DNA of 64,000 nt from Candidatus Rifleibacteriota bacterium. GTDB lineage: Bacteria > Muiribacteriota > Ozemobacteria > Ozemobacterales > Ozemobacteraceae. The stretch covers positions 56,381 through 120,380 of the forward strand of contig JADFXM010000021.1 of the NCBI GenBank assembly GCA_015233565.1, given 5' to 3'. Under the pieces are notes generated by a model that saw only the letters and a program-made list of their open reading frames with translations, was not told where the DNA came from and did no database searches. Position numbers and translations under genes: made by a program. Shown one piece after another: positions 1-9,045 of this stretch (position 1 is the first letter of the stretch; the number at the start of each line of letters is the position of its first letter).

Positions 1-2
1 TG

Positions 3-611
3 CTCGGAGAAAAAGCCGAAAATCTCTATACTGAAAACAAAACCGTTTTCAGAAAAGACGGAAAGGGATCCATTAGCTTTTCGTCAATTTGCAAATATGC
101 CATGTACGAAGTCAATCAGTTCCAAATCGGAGCAATCGGATCACACGTAACGCACGCCTCACCTCCACCATTTTCTGCTCATTTTGCTGAAGTTGAAGTC
201 GATACTGAAACCGGCGAATTGAAAGTTCTGAAATATGTGGCTGGAGTCGATTGTGGAACCGCCATTAACCCGATACTTGCTGATGGACAAGTCCAGGGAG
301 CAGTTGTCAACGGAATCAGCTTCGCAACAACTGAGGAATACATCTTTGACAAAAATGGACGAATGCTGAACCCCAACTTCAATCATTATAAGATCTTCAG
401 TGCCGCCGATCTTCCCGAAATCAAGACCTTTCTGGTTCCTACTTATGAGCCGACCGGCCCTTATGGTGCGAAAAGTGTCAGTGAAATCGGGATAAATGGC
501 GCTTTGCCGGCCATCGCAAATGCTATTCACGATGCAATCGGTGTGAGGCTCTTTGATCCACCTTTCACTGCTGAAAAAATCCTGAAAGCACTAAAAGGGA
601 AGAAGGGGTAA
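3..611 (+). CDS. Xanthine dehydrogenase/aldehyde oxidase family, molybdopterin-binding subunit (3' part)
   Basis: The frame is open from the first bases, so the gene starts upstream and only about the last 202 residues are here. They match the C-terminal part of the large molybdenum-cofactor subunit of the xanthine dehydrogenase/aldehyde oxidase family, which hydroxylates purines, aldehydes or N-heterocycles. Family marks are VDCGTAINP and, near the end, GPYGAKSVSEIGINGALPA; the Glu of SVSEIG sits where the family has the catalytic Glu of its GVGE motif. The Gly-Val-Gly to Ser-Val-Ser change suggests a substrate class other than xanthine. The substrate cannot be told from this fragment. A strong hairpin follows the stop codon. 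Confidence 0.88.
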   Translation, partial: LGEKAENLYTENKTVFRKDGKGSISFSSICKYAMYEVNQFQIGAIGSHVTHASPPPFSAHFAEVEVDTETGELKVLKYVAGVDCGTAINPILADGQVQGAVVNGISFATTEEYIFDKNGRMLNPNFNHYKIFSAADLPEIKTFLVPTYEPTGPYGAKSVSEIGINGALPAIANAIHDAIGVRLFDPPFTAEKILKALKGKKG

Positions 612-621
612 GAATAACAAC

Positions 622-674
622 GACACGCACAAAAGCTATCCATCTATTCGAGAAGGGTAGCTTTTGTGCGTGTC
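622..674 (+). terminator. 17-bp perfect inverted repeat after the molybdenum hydroxylase gene
   Basis: Bases 622-638 (GACACGCACAAAAGCTA) pair perfectly with 658-674, with a 19-base loop. The hairpin begins 10 bases after the stop codon and precedes the next gene. There is no clean T run after it (ATAATACAAAAT follows), so it may be an intrinsic terminator of weak type or an mRNA 3'-end stabiliser. Confidence 0.7.
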
Positions 675-721
675 ATAATACAAAATAGGGATTCGCCAAA
701 AAATTGCATTCTGGAATGATT

Positions 722-2266
722 ATGAAAAGAACTTTTTGTTGTTTTTTGCCGCTGTTTTTCATTTTTCAATTTAGCGATTCGAAAACATTTGCTGCCGAAA
801 AAAAAACTCGAAGCAGGATTTCAGCCCCACGGGGAGATTTCAAAAATTCCCCGGAAATGGCCCAAAAATTTTTCCAAAAAGCTAAAACTTTGAGGGAAAA
901 GGGAAAATTGGGTGAAGCAATGGATTTTGTGAAACGAGCACTTGTGGCTGATCCAGATTTCGGCGAAGGATGGCTTGAGCTGGCTGATCTCCACACGGTA
1001 TTCGGAGCTTCCGATCGAGCTCTTGAAGATTTAAATGAAGGAATTCCCCTGGCCGAAAAGCAAGGAATAGATCCAACCGTTTTAGCCCGTTCCTACGGGC
1101 ACAGAGCCAGGATCAACGTAGCCGAACGCAGACCGGACCTTGCCTCCGGCGATTTGTTGAAAATTCTTACGTTGCTGCCAAATGATCCAACTCCGCATAA
1201 AATCTTGGCGGAAATCCACGCTGAAAGAGGACACACTGAATCAGCAATTGAATCCTATAAACGTGCCCTCAAATTAGACTCCAAGAATGTCGAATGTTGG
1301 CAGGCTCTTGGAGAACAAGCGTTGAAAGCAGGCAAGAATGACCTTGCTGGCCAAGTATACATCGGATTGTACCACTCCGACTCCTGGAAGGCCAAAGAAT
1401 TCGCTCAAAAATTAATTGCGGCAAAAATTAAGGTACCAGATCCATCCAAGGTTCAATTGGCAACCGCAAAACCAAAAACGGATGACCCATATGCAATGGA
1501 GGATGATCCTTATGCAGCTCCCGGCGCAACCTCCAAAAATCCTAAGTCCGAGCAAACTACTCCTGCAAAAGCACCGAATATTCCTCAAACGCCGACACCA
1601 TCAGCAAAGCCCGGCGCAAATATTGTTTCACCTCAACTTGCGGTTTCAACAAATACTGTGAAGCCAACAGGAAACACTGCTGCTGTTGCATCTTCAACAC
1701 AACCAATAAAGCCAGTTTTCGCTAACAAAGCGCCTAACCCTCGTAAACCGCCAGTGAACCTCGTCGCAACACATATTATTTCTTCCGATTCCAAAGTCCC
1801 TGAGATAGCATCAACAAGCAAGAAAGCCGAGCCGGTTGCATCGGGTAACGTTGTTCTTGCTCGGCCCCAACCAACCCCCGAACAATCAGTACAACCTTCT
1901 TTGCAACCCTCCGGACAGCCTTCAGGGCAAAACGAGGGCGAGGAAGTCTCAAAAGAAGCTGAAGACGCACTTAAACAACTTTCTGAAGAATCCGATGATC
2001 TGAAGCGAAGCCTTGCAAAAGCATCACTGGCAGCAATGGGAGATAAAGTCATTCCACAACTGAAATCCGGATTAAAAAATCCAAACCCACGTTATCGAAC
2101 GGATGTCCTGGATATCCTCGCAGGAATGGGCGAAGACGGGAAAAAAATTATTCCTGAAATCAAGGAAATTTCCGCCAACGACCCCGATCCTGAAGTTAAA
2201 CAAAAAGCAGACCGAATTCTGATGATTCTGCAATCCCAGCATTCCGGGTCTGGGGATTTTCAGTAA
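722..2266 (+). CDS. Secreted TPR protein with C-terminal HEAT-like repeats
   Basis: About 514 residues. I chose the ATG at 722 because TGGA lies at 712-715 and the product then opens with a signal peptide (MKRTFCCFLPLFFIFQF, probable cleavage near TFA-A). Earlier in-frame starts exist (TTG 704, ATG 716). Residues about 40-225 form TPR helices (KGKLGEAMDFVKRAL, KLDSKNVECWQALGEQALKA). A long Pro/Ala/Thr-rich linker follows (about 250-410). The last about 95 residues look HEAT-like (PQLKSGLKNPNPRYRTDVLD). This suggests a periplasmic or surface scaffold; the partner is unknown. It stands alone between two hairpin-bounded intergenic regions. Confidence 0.8.
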   Translation: MKRTFCCFLPLFFIFQFSDSKTFAAEKKTRSRISAPRGDFKNSPEMAQKFFQKAKTLREKGKLGEAMDFVKRALVADPDFGEGWLELADLHTVFGASDRALEDLNEGIPLAEKQGIDPTVLARSYGHRARINVAERRPDLASGDLLKILTLLPNDPTPHKILAEIHAERGHTESAIESYKRALKLDSKNVECWQALGEQALKAGKNDLAGQVYIGLYHSDSWKAKEFAQKLIAAKIKVPDPSKVQLATAKPKTDDPYAMEDDPYAAPGATSKNPKSEQTTPAKAPNIPQTPTPSAKPGANIVSPQLAVSTNTVKPTGNTAAVASSTQPIKPVFANKAPNPRKPPVNLVATHIISSDSKVPEIASTSKKAEPVASGNVVLARPQPTPEQSVQPSLQPSGQPSGQNEGEEVSKEAEDALKQLSEESDDLKRSLAKASLAAMGDKVIPQLKSGLKNPNPRYRTDVLDILAGMGEDGKKIIPEIKEISANDPDPEVKQKADRILMILQSQHSGSGDFQ

Positions 2267-2273
2267 CTTCGTA

Positions 2274-2305
2274 AGCGCTCAATAAACCGCTTCTTCTAAT
2301 TTTTG
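2274..2305 (+). terminator. Weak candidate terminator after the TPR gene
   Basis: AAGCG and CGCTT pair across a 10-base loop just after the stop codon, followed by TCTAATTTTT. The stem is only 5 bp, so support is modest. Confidence 0.3.
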
Positions 2306-2564
2306 CTGATCGTGGCACTCTACCTGAGTCAACTTTCAACAAAGGGATTTTTATAGCACAGAAAAGATCGGAATTTTTACCGAATATGAATTTTAGGGTT
2401 CTGCAAGATTCCACTGGAATTGGGAAATGCTTTTTTTATGAAAAATTTGCCTTTATTTCAAGTTTTTCAGACCCAAAAAGTGCCGTTATTAGACCCTGAT
2501 TTCCCGGAAAAATTATAACTATGCAGAATTTTGCTAGATTTCATGAGCATTTGGCAAAAATTTT

Positions 2565-2586
2565 CATAGTTGCAATTGTAACTATG
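2565..2586. promoter_or_regulatory. 22-bp palindrome, operator-like
   Basis: The half sites CATAGTTGCAA and TTGTAACTATG match at 20 of 22 positions as an inverted repeat. Another AACTATG lies about 45 bp upstream. The form is typical of a dimeric repressor site, but it lies between convergent genes, so its target is unclear; an unannotated small RNA or a relic promoter would explain it. Confidence 0.35.
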
Positions 2587-2860
2587 TATTTTGGGGCAAA
2601 ATATTTACAAATATAGTAATGATTCTCTTTAAGAAGCGTCTAGTATGACATTCGCCAATTAACCATCCAATGCAACTCCAAAAAGCCACTTCGTACAATG
2701 AATTGTCTTCGTGAAAAAGACTCATTTTTTTCCGTACCACCGAGCTACGCGGCACAAATTCCTATTGGAAGGTTATTTGGCGAACGAACTACTAGTTATA
2801 AAATCTGTGGAAATTCAGGTTAAACAGAATATCTGAACCTTGCACAAAGCGTTTTATTGT

Positions 2861-4060
2861 TTACAAAGTGGCCGTGATGTCTGCAGTAACCCGTTTTCGC
2901 TCCTCATGATCTGCCACCACCAAAATATAAGCATAGTCGCCCATGACCGGGCTGTCCATAGGGCAATGGAATCCAAGATTTTCTTGGTATTTTTCCATTA
3001 TCTCCTCGTGAGAGAGCTTATAGGACAAGCGATTAACACGGCCAATGTAAAGACTCATGAGATCGCGTGAACCGATGACTGGCTCTGAAAAGCCGTTTAA
3101 CATGCGGGCATAGATTTCACAGATATTGATACCATTCGCATAATTGATCATATCAAGCGTCAAAACCCCAGGTGGACGGGAATTCATTTCGAGGCCAAAG
3201 TAAGTTGATCCCACCCGGAAGAATTCAATATGAAAAAAGCGGCCCTTAATTCCAAACTTCTGAATTAATCGTGGCCCGATCGTTTGAAAAAGTGCGGGAA
3301 TATCGGAATGGCGCAGATTAAAATATGACAAAACTTCTCCACTAACTATTTCAAGTAATCCATGATTGACCGGATGGATGGTGCTAAAAATCACGTTTCC
3401 ATCAAGATCAGCCAGACCATCATATGAAAGAAGCTCTCGATCTTTGTCGCCAATGAATCGCTCAAGGAAATAAACCGTTTCCGGGTTGCGATTGGAAAAA
3501 AAAGTTTTGGCATCCTCAATCGTGGAAATTTTATGCGTATCGGAAGCGCCAACCCCAATGTCTGGTTTGGCAATAATCGTTTTCTCTTCCCCCAAAAAGC
3601 TTAGCAGATGTGCTTCATCACGCAGAATTTCCCCACGCACAACATCAACCCCGGAAGCTTGAAAAATCTTTTTCATCTTCGATTTGCATATCAGGTTAAG
3701 AAGGTCTTCAGGACGCGGACCAGGCACGTTGAAATCCTCGCGAAGCCTTGCTTCAAGCGGAAGCCAGTATTCATTGAATGATTCAATATGTTGCAAACGC
3801 CCATATCGGGCGATGAAATCCGCGACAGTTCTATAAATTGGCTCATAGCGACTTTCATCAAAACGAGCTTTTCCTGAATAACAATTCAAAGTCAGATAGC
3901 GATAATCCGTAAGAAGGTCCGATAGATCCGGTTTTAAGGTTTCCTGAAAAGCATCTCCAATGCCTAAAACCTGAAAATCGTTGCCAACCAAACCCTCAGC
4001 AAAAAGATACAACCGCGGAGGATAATGAGGAGAAAGCATGAGAAAATTCTTCACTGGCAT
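2861..4060 (-). CDS. ATP-grasp domain protein, substrate unknown
   Basis: About 399 residues, start ATG at 4060 with AAAGG close upstream. The central and C-terminal parts carry ATP-grasp features: a lysine/aspartate nucleotide-binding stretch (TIIAKPDIGVGASDTHKIST), a phosphate-loop-like segment, and the metal-binding end RFFHIEFFRVGSTYFGLEMN followed by SRPPG. ATP-grasp enzymes join a carboxylate to an amine or thiol through an acylphosphate. The N-terminal 110 residues resemble the preATP-grasp domain. No neighbouring gene suggests a substrate, and the protein is soluble with no signal peptide. It could act in peptide-like metabolite ligation or as a carboxylase-like enzyme. Confidence 0.75.
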   Translation of the reverse strand: MPVKNFLMLSPHYPPRLYLFAEGLVGNDFQVLGIGDAFQETLKPDLSDLLTDYRYLTLNCYSGKARFDESRYEPIYRTVADFIARYGRLQHIESFNEYWLPLEARLREDFNVPGPRPEDLLNLICKSKMKKIFQASGVDVVRGEILRDEAHLLSFLGEEKTIIAKPDIGVGASDTHKISTIEDAKTFFSNRNPETVYFLERFIGDKDRELLSYDGLADLDGNVIFSTIHPVNHGLLEIVSGEVLSYFNLRHSDIPALFQTIGPRLIQKFGIKGRFFHIEFFRVGSTYFGLEMNSRPPGVLTLDMINYANGINICEIYARMLNGFSEPVIGSRDLMSLYIGRVNRLSYKLSHEEIMEKYQENLGFHCPMDSPVMGDYAYILVVADHEERKRVTADITATL

Positions 4061-4307
4061 TTCCTTTGTTCAAGTTAATTAATTAAAGCACAAACGGCTT
4101 TTTTTTTCACCTTTCTGAACACTAATTCAGCGAAAAAGAATAAAAATACTTGCCTTATAAACCTGCACCAACGCAAGTGCAGAAAATTTGGAAAAAATAA
4201 TTTTTCGCGATTTTTTTTTGAATTGTATGGTTAATTGCCAATGTCGATATGAACTTACTCTTTGTTGCTGACACTAATTAAGCTCAATAATATAATTCAT
4301 ACAACTT

Positions 4308-4841
4308 TTATAAAAACGACAAAAGTAGATTGCCAGCCGGAATTGCCAGGAACAAAAGAATTTCCCATCTGATTCTTCTGGAAACCATTGATTTAACAAT
4401 AAAAAAAACAAGTGAAGAAACAAAAAAAGCACCGTTTAAAACTGTGTTCAAAATAAGATAGCGCTCGTGATCTTTAAAAAACAGTAACGGTAGAACAGAC
4501 AACAAAGCAATCATGCGAGCAAGATCGCGTTCACTGAAAGATTTTAGTTTTTCGATCTTGGATCCCGGTAATATTCCATAGATAGCCGAAAAAAATAAAA
4601 ACCCCTCGACAGTAACAAAAAGCCCAATCGCAAACAATTCCTTCGATTTGGAAGACATAGATTCAAAAGGAGAAAGCATAAGCGTGAATAAAACCAACAA
4701 CGGGGTCAAAACAGAATAAAAGAGAAAGACAAATGTTTTTTTCAAAGCAGCCGTTGCTACAGCATTCTCATCAATTAATCGGCTTCCTTTAATATTTACT
4801 ATTGGATAAAGAGCTTCATTCTTCTTATTGGCCTCAGACAT
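4308..4841 (-). CDS. Small integral membrane protein, unknown function
   Basis: About 177 residues if started at the ATG at 4841; a TTG at 4862 would add 7 residues. The N-terminal 35 residues are polar, followed by four or five membrane segments (KTFVFLFYSVLTPLLVLFTL, ELFAIGLFVTVEGFLFFSAI, MIALLSVLPLLFF, GAFFVSSLVFFIVK, ILLFLAIPAGNLLLSFL). I do not recognise the family. It is monocistronic and separated by about 250 bp from the ATP-grasp gene on the same strand. Confidence 0.65.
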   Translation of the reverse strand: MSEANKKNEALYPIVNIKGSRLIDENAVATAALKKTFVFLFYSVLTPLLVLFTLMLSPFESMSSKSKELFAIGLFVTVEGFLFFSAIYGILPGSKIEKLKSFSERDLARMIALLSVLPLLFFKDHERYLILNTVLNGAFFVSSLVFFIVKSMVSRRIRWEILLFLAIPAGNLLLSFL

Positions 4842-4862
4842 AATGTTTGTAATAAACCCCAA

Positions 4863-5587
4863 AATTTACTTTCTTGAATTTCTGCAAATATCAAAACGAA
4901 ATATCGGAATCTTTTCATAGCTATTCTTGTTAATATTCAAAATAAAAGTATTGGAAATTCCTGATTTTTGTAACCCATTTCCTTGTGGTATTTTCTCTTT
5001 TACAAATCCAAAACTTCCCAGTAAACAAATACCAAAAAAAGAGATAAATTCTTAATCAGAAAAATCTCCCAACTAGTTTTTCTACGACCAGTCTACACTA
5101 CTTGAAAATACAATTAAAATTTTAATTTTACAACTCAAGCAGAAACAGAAAGCTTAGAGCCCACCTTGAAAAATAAAAAAGGATCAGGCGGGTGTTCAAA
5201 CGCATTTCTTTTCAGGGCCTGAGTGGGGCCAAATTATTTCATAGGAAAAATCAAGAATCTGAACAAATTCCTCAAGGGAGTAGGCAAAACCCACATAAAC
5301 TTCTCTCGAAAGGCTTTTCCTTTAGTCGCTGGCTTTTGTTTTTGGTGCTTTTTTCCCTAATTTATTTTAATCAAACTCCAATAAAATAGCGTGCTCACGC
5401 TCAGACCCTACAACTATGGCTTCGAAAGTAATCCACACCATTAAGCCTCAAAATTTAATGTTTCTAGGCGTTGCAAAAAGCGCTCTTCTATTTTAGAATG
5501 GCTTAAAATTTTTAGATTGATATGGAACTAAGAATGATTCAAGGCTTCGCATTTTTTTGTCACTTTTTTTCCAACGACCTCTTCTAG
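4863..5587. other. Intergenic region with the first copy of a 183-bp repeat
   Basis: About 725 bp, strongly AT-rich, with no credible gene. The only structure I find is repeat copy A (5221-5403). A 65-codon open frame at 5192-5389 lies within that repeat and is not thought to be a gene. Confidence 0.5.
5221..5403 (+). repeat. 183-bp direct repeat, copy A
   Basis: Aligns without gaps to 6101-6283 with about 18 mismatches (about 90% identity, counted by eye). The repeat runs from GAGTGG(G/A)GCCAAATTATTT to GTGCTCAC(G/T)CTCA. The copies lie 880 bp apart in the same orientation and bracket a small membrane-protein gene. No open frame of interest is conserved between them. Confidence 0.85.
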
Positions 5588-6085
5588 ATAGGGAGAATTA
5601 ATATCATTTCCGGGAATGAGGTTTTCCGCTACAATTCAACAAATGAAACCATTATTATTTTCCTGGCATTTTCCTACCTGTTTTCAATTTCATACTTCAA
5701 AGTTTTTCAAAATCAAGATCCCAAAAAATCGAAACTTCGCGTTTTTTTTACAACTCTCTGTTGGCGCTTGATCCCTATTATACTTTTTCTTCCATCTTTT
5801 ATCGTTGCATTAAGCGAAAACAGATTGGGTGCAAAAATTGCCAGAAGAGAATATATGTTGTATGGAACCACCTATACTGACAGAAGATTCGGACAAGCAG
5901 ACCTCGAAGGGGTTTCACTGAGAATGAAAAGTACATCCCGGAACTGGAGAAATCCCATAATTACTTTAGTCGGTGCAAAAAAAGGTGAAAAGTTGCGAAT
6001 TGACGGATTTATCGCATCCAATGGAATCGAATTATCCGATTGGCTTGCACAGAAATATAAAATCCCCCTTGAGCAAGAAAAATAG
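5588..6085 (+). CDS. Small two-TM protein with PH-like C-terminal domain, 5' end uncertain
   Basis: The frame is open from 5588 to the stop at 6085 and reads as a membrane protein: two hydrophobic segments (TIIIFLAFSYLFSIS at about 5648, and FFTTLCWRLIPIILFLPSFI at about 5738), then a soluble domain of about 80 residues (EYMLYGTTYTDRRFGQADLE ... LRIDGFIASNGIELSDWL) that resembles the PH-like domains of small bacterial membrane proteins. No ATG, GTG or TTG exists in frame before the first TM; the first TTG is at 5768, inside the second TM. Either a rare ATT/ATC start is used or the 5' end has been damaged by a small indel (an ATG sits at 5643 in another frame). It is flanked by the two 183-bp repeats. 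Confidence 0.45.
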   Translation: MGRINIISGNEVFRYNSTNETIIIFLAFSYLFSISYFKVFQNQDPKKSKLRVFFTTLCWRLIPIILFLPSFIVALSENRLGAKIARREYMLYGTTYTDRRFGQADLEGVSLRMKSTSRNWRNPIITLVGAKKGEKLRIDGFIASNGIELSDWLAQKYKIPLEQEK

Positions 6086-6100
6086 ACCTTCTGGTTTTTT

Positions 6101-6283
6101 GAGTGGAGCCAAATTATTTCATTGGAAAAATCAAGAATCTGATCAAATTCCTCAAGGGAGTAGACAAAATCCACATCACCTTCTGTTGAAAGGCTTTTCC
6201 TTTAGTCGCTAGCTTTTGTTTTTAGTGCTTTTCCCCCTAATTTATTTTGATCAAACTTCCATAAAATATCGTGCTCACTCTCA
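6101..6283 (+). repeat. 183-bp direct repeat, copy B
   Basis: Second copy of the repeat at 5221-5403, starting 15 bp after the stop codon of the small membrane protein. Its end forms a hairpin with the following bases (see 6271-6305). Confidence 0.85.
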
Positions 6284-6305
6284 TTTTTCTCATCTTGGTG
6301 AGCAC
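6271..6305 (+). terminator. Hairpin at the end of repeat copy B
   Basis: GTGCTCAC (6271-6278) pairs perfectly with GTGAGCAC (6298-6305) over a 19-base loop. There is no T run after it. Copy A lacks the right arm, so the hairpin is not part of the repeat itself. Confidence 0.4.
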
Positions 6306-6628
6306 TAAAGACATTTCGACTCTTACAGCTGTGAAGAAATTAATTTATCGAGAAACTCTCTGGATATTGGTGGGCCTTTCAGGGGGGGGGAAATTTTGCA
6401 AAATAAGGATTCATTGCACACGTTCTCCCAAGTTGTGAATAACAATAATTCGTCGAAGTACAACCAACGCAAACATTGCCGGAAAACTATTGCGATACAT
6501 TTCGCTTCAATTTTCAGCCAATATTTCACAACTTCTCCGCTTTAGGGCAACCTATTCTTTTTTAAGGTCGCTTTAGCCAGCTCAGTGAACTGAGAACTTT
6601 GTTCACAGCTGTTACCACCGGATAAAAA

Positions 6629-6751
6629 TTGACCCAGGCACCGCCGGAGTACTGACCCACGTTGCGGTGTGGCAACATTTAACTCTTCTGACCAAGCTTT
6701 TTATTTAGTTCCTGCTTTTCTTTGGTGCGTCTTTTTTTTTTGGTGGGTCAG
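6629..6751. mobile_element. Possible insertion-sequence end relic with GACCCA motifs
   Basis: TTGACCCA (6629) and CTGACCCAC (6652-6660) are followed by an inverted GTGGGTCAG (6743-6751), giving a 9-bp perfect inverted repeat about 82 bp apart. Repeated (T)GACCCA motifs are common at the ends of some insertion sequences. No transposase remains. The local base composition (CACCGCCGGAGTACTGACCC) is richer in G+C than its surroundings. Confidence 0.3.
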
Positions 6752-6871
6752 AAATTAGCGAGCCTACCATTCACAGTTATCTGGAAAACTCGAATCTACT
6801 AGATATTGGAAAGTTTATGGCTTCCGGATTTGAAGAAAATTTCCCGTTTTGCCAAGGACTCTTCGTTTTTT

Positions 6872-6900
6872 TTGTAAACTTTTTGGGTTTCATGTAAAAT
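6872..6900 (+). promoter_or_regulatory. Sigma-70-type promoter of the phosphohexomutase gene
   Basis: TTGTAA (6872-6877), a 17-base spacer and TAAAAT (6895-6900). It lies just upstream of a strong ribosome-binding site AGGGAGGG (6918-6925) and the ATG at 6931, which gives a short leader. Confidence 0.55.
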
Positions 6901-6930
6901 ATAGAAAGTTCATTATCAGGGAGGGAAAAA

Positions 6931-8346
6931 ATGGAAATCAAATTTGGAACATCCGGATGGCGCGATATCATTGCCGATGGATTCACTTTTCAGAACGTAA
7001 GAATTTGCACCCAGGCTATTGCTGAAAATTTAATCAATGAGAAGCAAGTTCGCGAAGTAATCATTGGTAGCGACACCCGCTTTATGTCTTCCAAATTCAT
7101 GTCACTCGCCGCTGGTGTTTTCGCCGGAAATGGAATCAAAGTGTATCTTTGCGTCAGAGATACTCCAACACCAGTGATAAGCTTCGAAATACTCAGAAGA
7201 AAAACAGGTGGGGCAGTAAATTTTACAGCCAGTCATAATCCTCCTGAATACCAGGGAATGAAATTCTCTCCGGCATGGGGTGGCCCAGCTCTTCCAGTCA
7301 CAACAACTGATATAGAAAAACGTGCTAATAGAATCATGAAAAATTCCGAGAAGATTAATGAACTCGACTTTGCCGAAGCTGAAAAAAAAGGCCTGATCGA
7401 GCGAATTGATCCAATGGATGGGTACTTGAATGATTTGAAGAAAAAAATCGATCTGAAAAAAATTGGTTCCTCAGGTCTTAAAATATTGATTAACCCGCTT
7501 TATGGAACTTCCCGCGGCTATCTTGACAGAATATTAAGAGAAGCGGGATGCAATGTAACGGTAATGAATGACAATCTGGATCCTTATTTTGGCGGAAAGG
7601 CCCCGGAGCCTTCCGAAAAAGAAATTGGAGACATGATTGAAAGGATGAAGAAAGAAGATTTCGATATCGGACTAGCTACTGACGGAGATGCTGACCGGTT
7701 CGGTATTCTTGCAAAAGGTGGAGTTTTTTTCCAACCGAATCAAATTTTGGGGATGGTACTTGACCACCTGAAGAAAACCAGATCATGGACTGGCGGCGTA
7801 GGACGCTCAGTCGCAACAACACATTTCATCGATGAAGTCGCAAAATATCACAATATTCCGGTTATCCAAACTCCGGTGGGCTTTAAATTCATTGGAGATC
7901 TGATTGCCCAGGATAAAATCATTCTTGGTGGCGAGGAATCGGCCGGACTTACTATAAAAGGACATGTCCCTGAAAAAGATGGAATAATCGCATGCCTTCT
8001 CGTAGCAGAAATGGTCGCGATGGAAAAGAAGTCTCTCGGCACAATTTTAGAAGACTTGTACAAAAAAGTTGGGTATTACCACACATGCCGTCTGAATTTC
8101 CATCTTACTCAGCAACAGAAGACAACTGTGATGGAAAAGCTGAAAACCGATCCAAAAGACATAGCCGGATTAAAATTAAAAGAAGTAGTCAAAATTGACG
8201 GAACCAAGTACATACTCGAAAATGACTCCTGGATTTTGATCAGGTTGTCCGGAACAGAACCGGTGGCCAGATATTACGCTGAAGCCAAGGATTTAAACAC
8301 ACTCGAAACTCTCAAAAAATTCGGCGCGGAATTTATGAATAGTTAA
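6931..8346 (+). CDS. Phosphoglucomutase/phosphomannomutase family protein
   Basis: 471 residues, the usual length of the alpha-D-phosphohexomutase family, which interconverts hexose 1- and 6-phosphates through a phosphoserine. The family motifs are all present: GTSGWRD near the N terminus, TASHNP with the catalytic Ser101, the metal loop DGDADR (Asp251, 253, 255), the sugar-binding GGEESAG, and the phosphate-binding RLSGTEPVARYY near the end. The start is set by AGGGAGGG. The gene is monocistronic, with its own promoter and terminator. Glucose versus mannose preference cannot be decided from sequence alone; the role is likely in glycogen or cell-envelope sugar metabolism. Confidence 0.93.
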   Translation: MEIKFGTSGWRDIIADGFTFQNVRICTQAIAENLINEKQVREVIIGSDTRFMSSKFMSLAAGVFAGNGIKVYLCVRDTPTPVISFEILRRKTGGAVNFTASHNPPEYQGMKFSPAWGGPALPVTTTDIEKRANRIMKNSEKINELDFAEAEKKGLIERIDPMDGYLNDLKKKIDLKKIGSSGLKILINPLYGTSRGYLDRILREAGCNVTVMNDNLDPYFGGKAPEPSEKEIGDMIERMKKEDFDIGLATDGDADRFGILAKGGVFFQPNQILGMVLDHLKKTRSWTGGVGRSVATTHFIDEVAKYHNIPVIQTPVGFKFIGDLIAQDKIILGGEESAGLTIKGHVPEKDGIIACLLVAEMVAMEKKSLGTILEDLYKKVGYYHTCRLNFHLTQQQKTTVMEKLKTDPKDIAGLKLKEVVKIDGTKYILENDSWILIRLSGTEPVARYYAEAKDLNTLETLKKFGAEFMNS

Positions 8347-8368
8347 TTTCTGGCAATTCCAAAGACTG

Positions 8369-8413
8369 AGGCTCACCAGCGCGATTTTGAATGTACTGGC
8401 GAGCCTTTCTTTT
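8369..8413 (+). terminator. Intrinsic terminator of the phosphohexomutase gene
   Basis: AGGCTCACCAG (8369-8379) pairs with CTGGCGAGCCT (8396-8406), with one mismatch, and is followed by TTCTTTT. Confidence 0.75.
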
Positions 8414-9045
8414 ACCGCATATTTGAATCCTATTATTTTCAAGGGAACGATCTCCCGCCCTTTATTCCAACTATAAATTTTTGAAAAATACGCGCAACTT
8501 CGATAATGCAGGCAACTTACTTAAAGTGTAATACCAATCCCAAAAAATATGTGCATCACCCCAAAAACATTGATTTGATCAAAATGAAGTTGGATCTGTA
8601 TATTTTGCAAGAAAAGAAGGAACTTTCATGAAAATTTGGAGCCCTTACTGGAATGGTTGAAGCATTCATTTCTGTCAGACCAAACTCCAATTTACGCAGA
8701 CCTGAAGCACGAAATAGGTCGGATGAACGAACTAATTGAAATTGGTATAACTGAACTAATCGGCCGAGACTTTCGAAAAATGTCCCAAGCATGGTTTTTC
8801 TTGTATTTCTCAAAATTCTTGTCCAAGCATTCTTAATTGTTTCAGCAAATTGCTTTTCTGGTACACCTTGTTATTCGATATTTTTCGACAGTTTCTTTCC
8901 CTTACCTAAGATTCAATTGGTGATATGTATAGATCAGCTTATTTGGGAGCCAATTCAAAGCTGGTTTGACATCACACTTTGGAGCATTTATAATCAAATT
9001 TAAGAAAACCATTCCGGATGCCTCTGATTAAGGAGTATTGTCAAA
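8414..9045. other. Intergenic region before the secreted pyrophosphatase gene
   Basis: About 630 bp. Short open frames exist on both strands (for example 8636-8836) but lack ribosome-binding sites and ATG starts. I see no supported feature beyond AAGGAG at 9030-9035, the ribosome-binding site of the next gene. Confidence 0.45.

Larger units (their letters stand above)
2267..2860. other. 594-bp gap between convergent genes; contains one strong palindrome
   Basis: I see no convincing gene here. The stretch is AT-rich. It holds the near-perfect 22-bp palindrome listed separately and a small dyad at about 2815-2845 that could end the minus-strand ATP-grasp transcript. A gap this long between converging genes is unusual for this otherwise compact region. 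Confidence 0.5.
6286..6930. other. Intergenic region before the phosphohexomutase gene
   Basis: No credible gene. It contains a run of nine G at 6382-6390, the IS-like relic at 6629-6751 and the promoter at 6872-6900. Confidence 0.5.

Noticed and set aside
5192..5389. Open frame of 65 codons in repeat copy A
   Set aside because: The corresponding frame in copy B has a different N terminus and length, there is no ribosome-binding site, and mismatches are not placed as in coding sequence.
6323..6529. Minus-strand open frame of 68 codons
   Set aside because: No start signal and no recognisable domain; it spans a G9 run in an otherwise non-coding region.
8636..8836. Open frame between the phosphohexomutase and pyrophosphatase genes
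   Set aside because: It begins with TTG without a ribosome-binding site, and the nearby ATG (8628) frame stops after ten codons.
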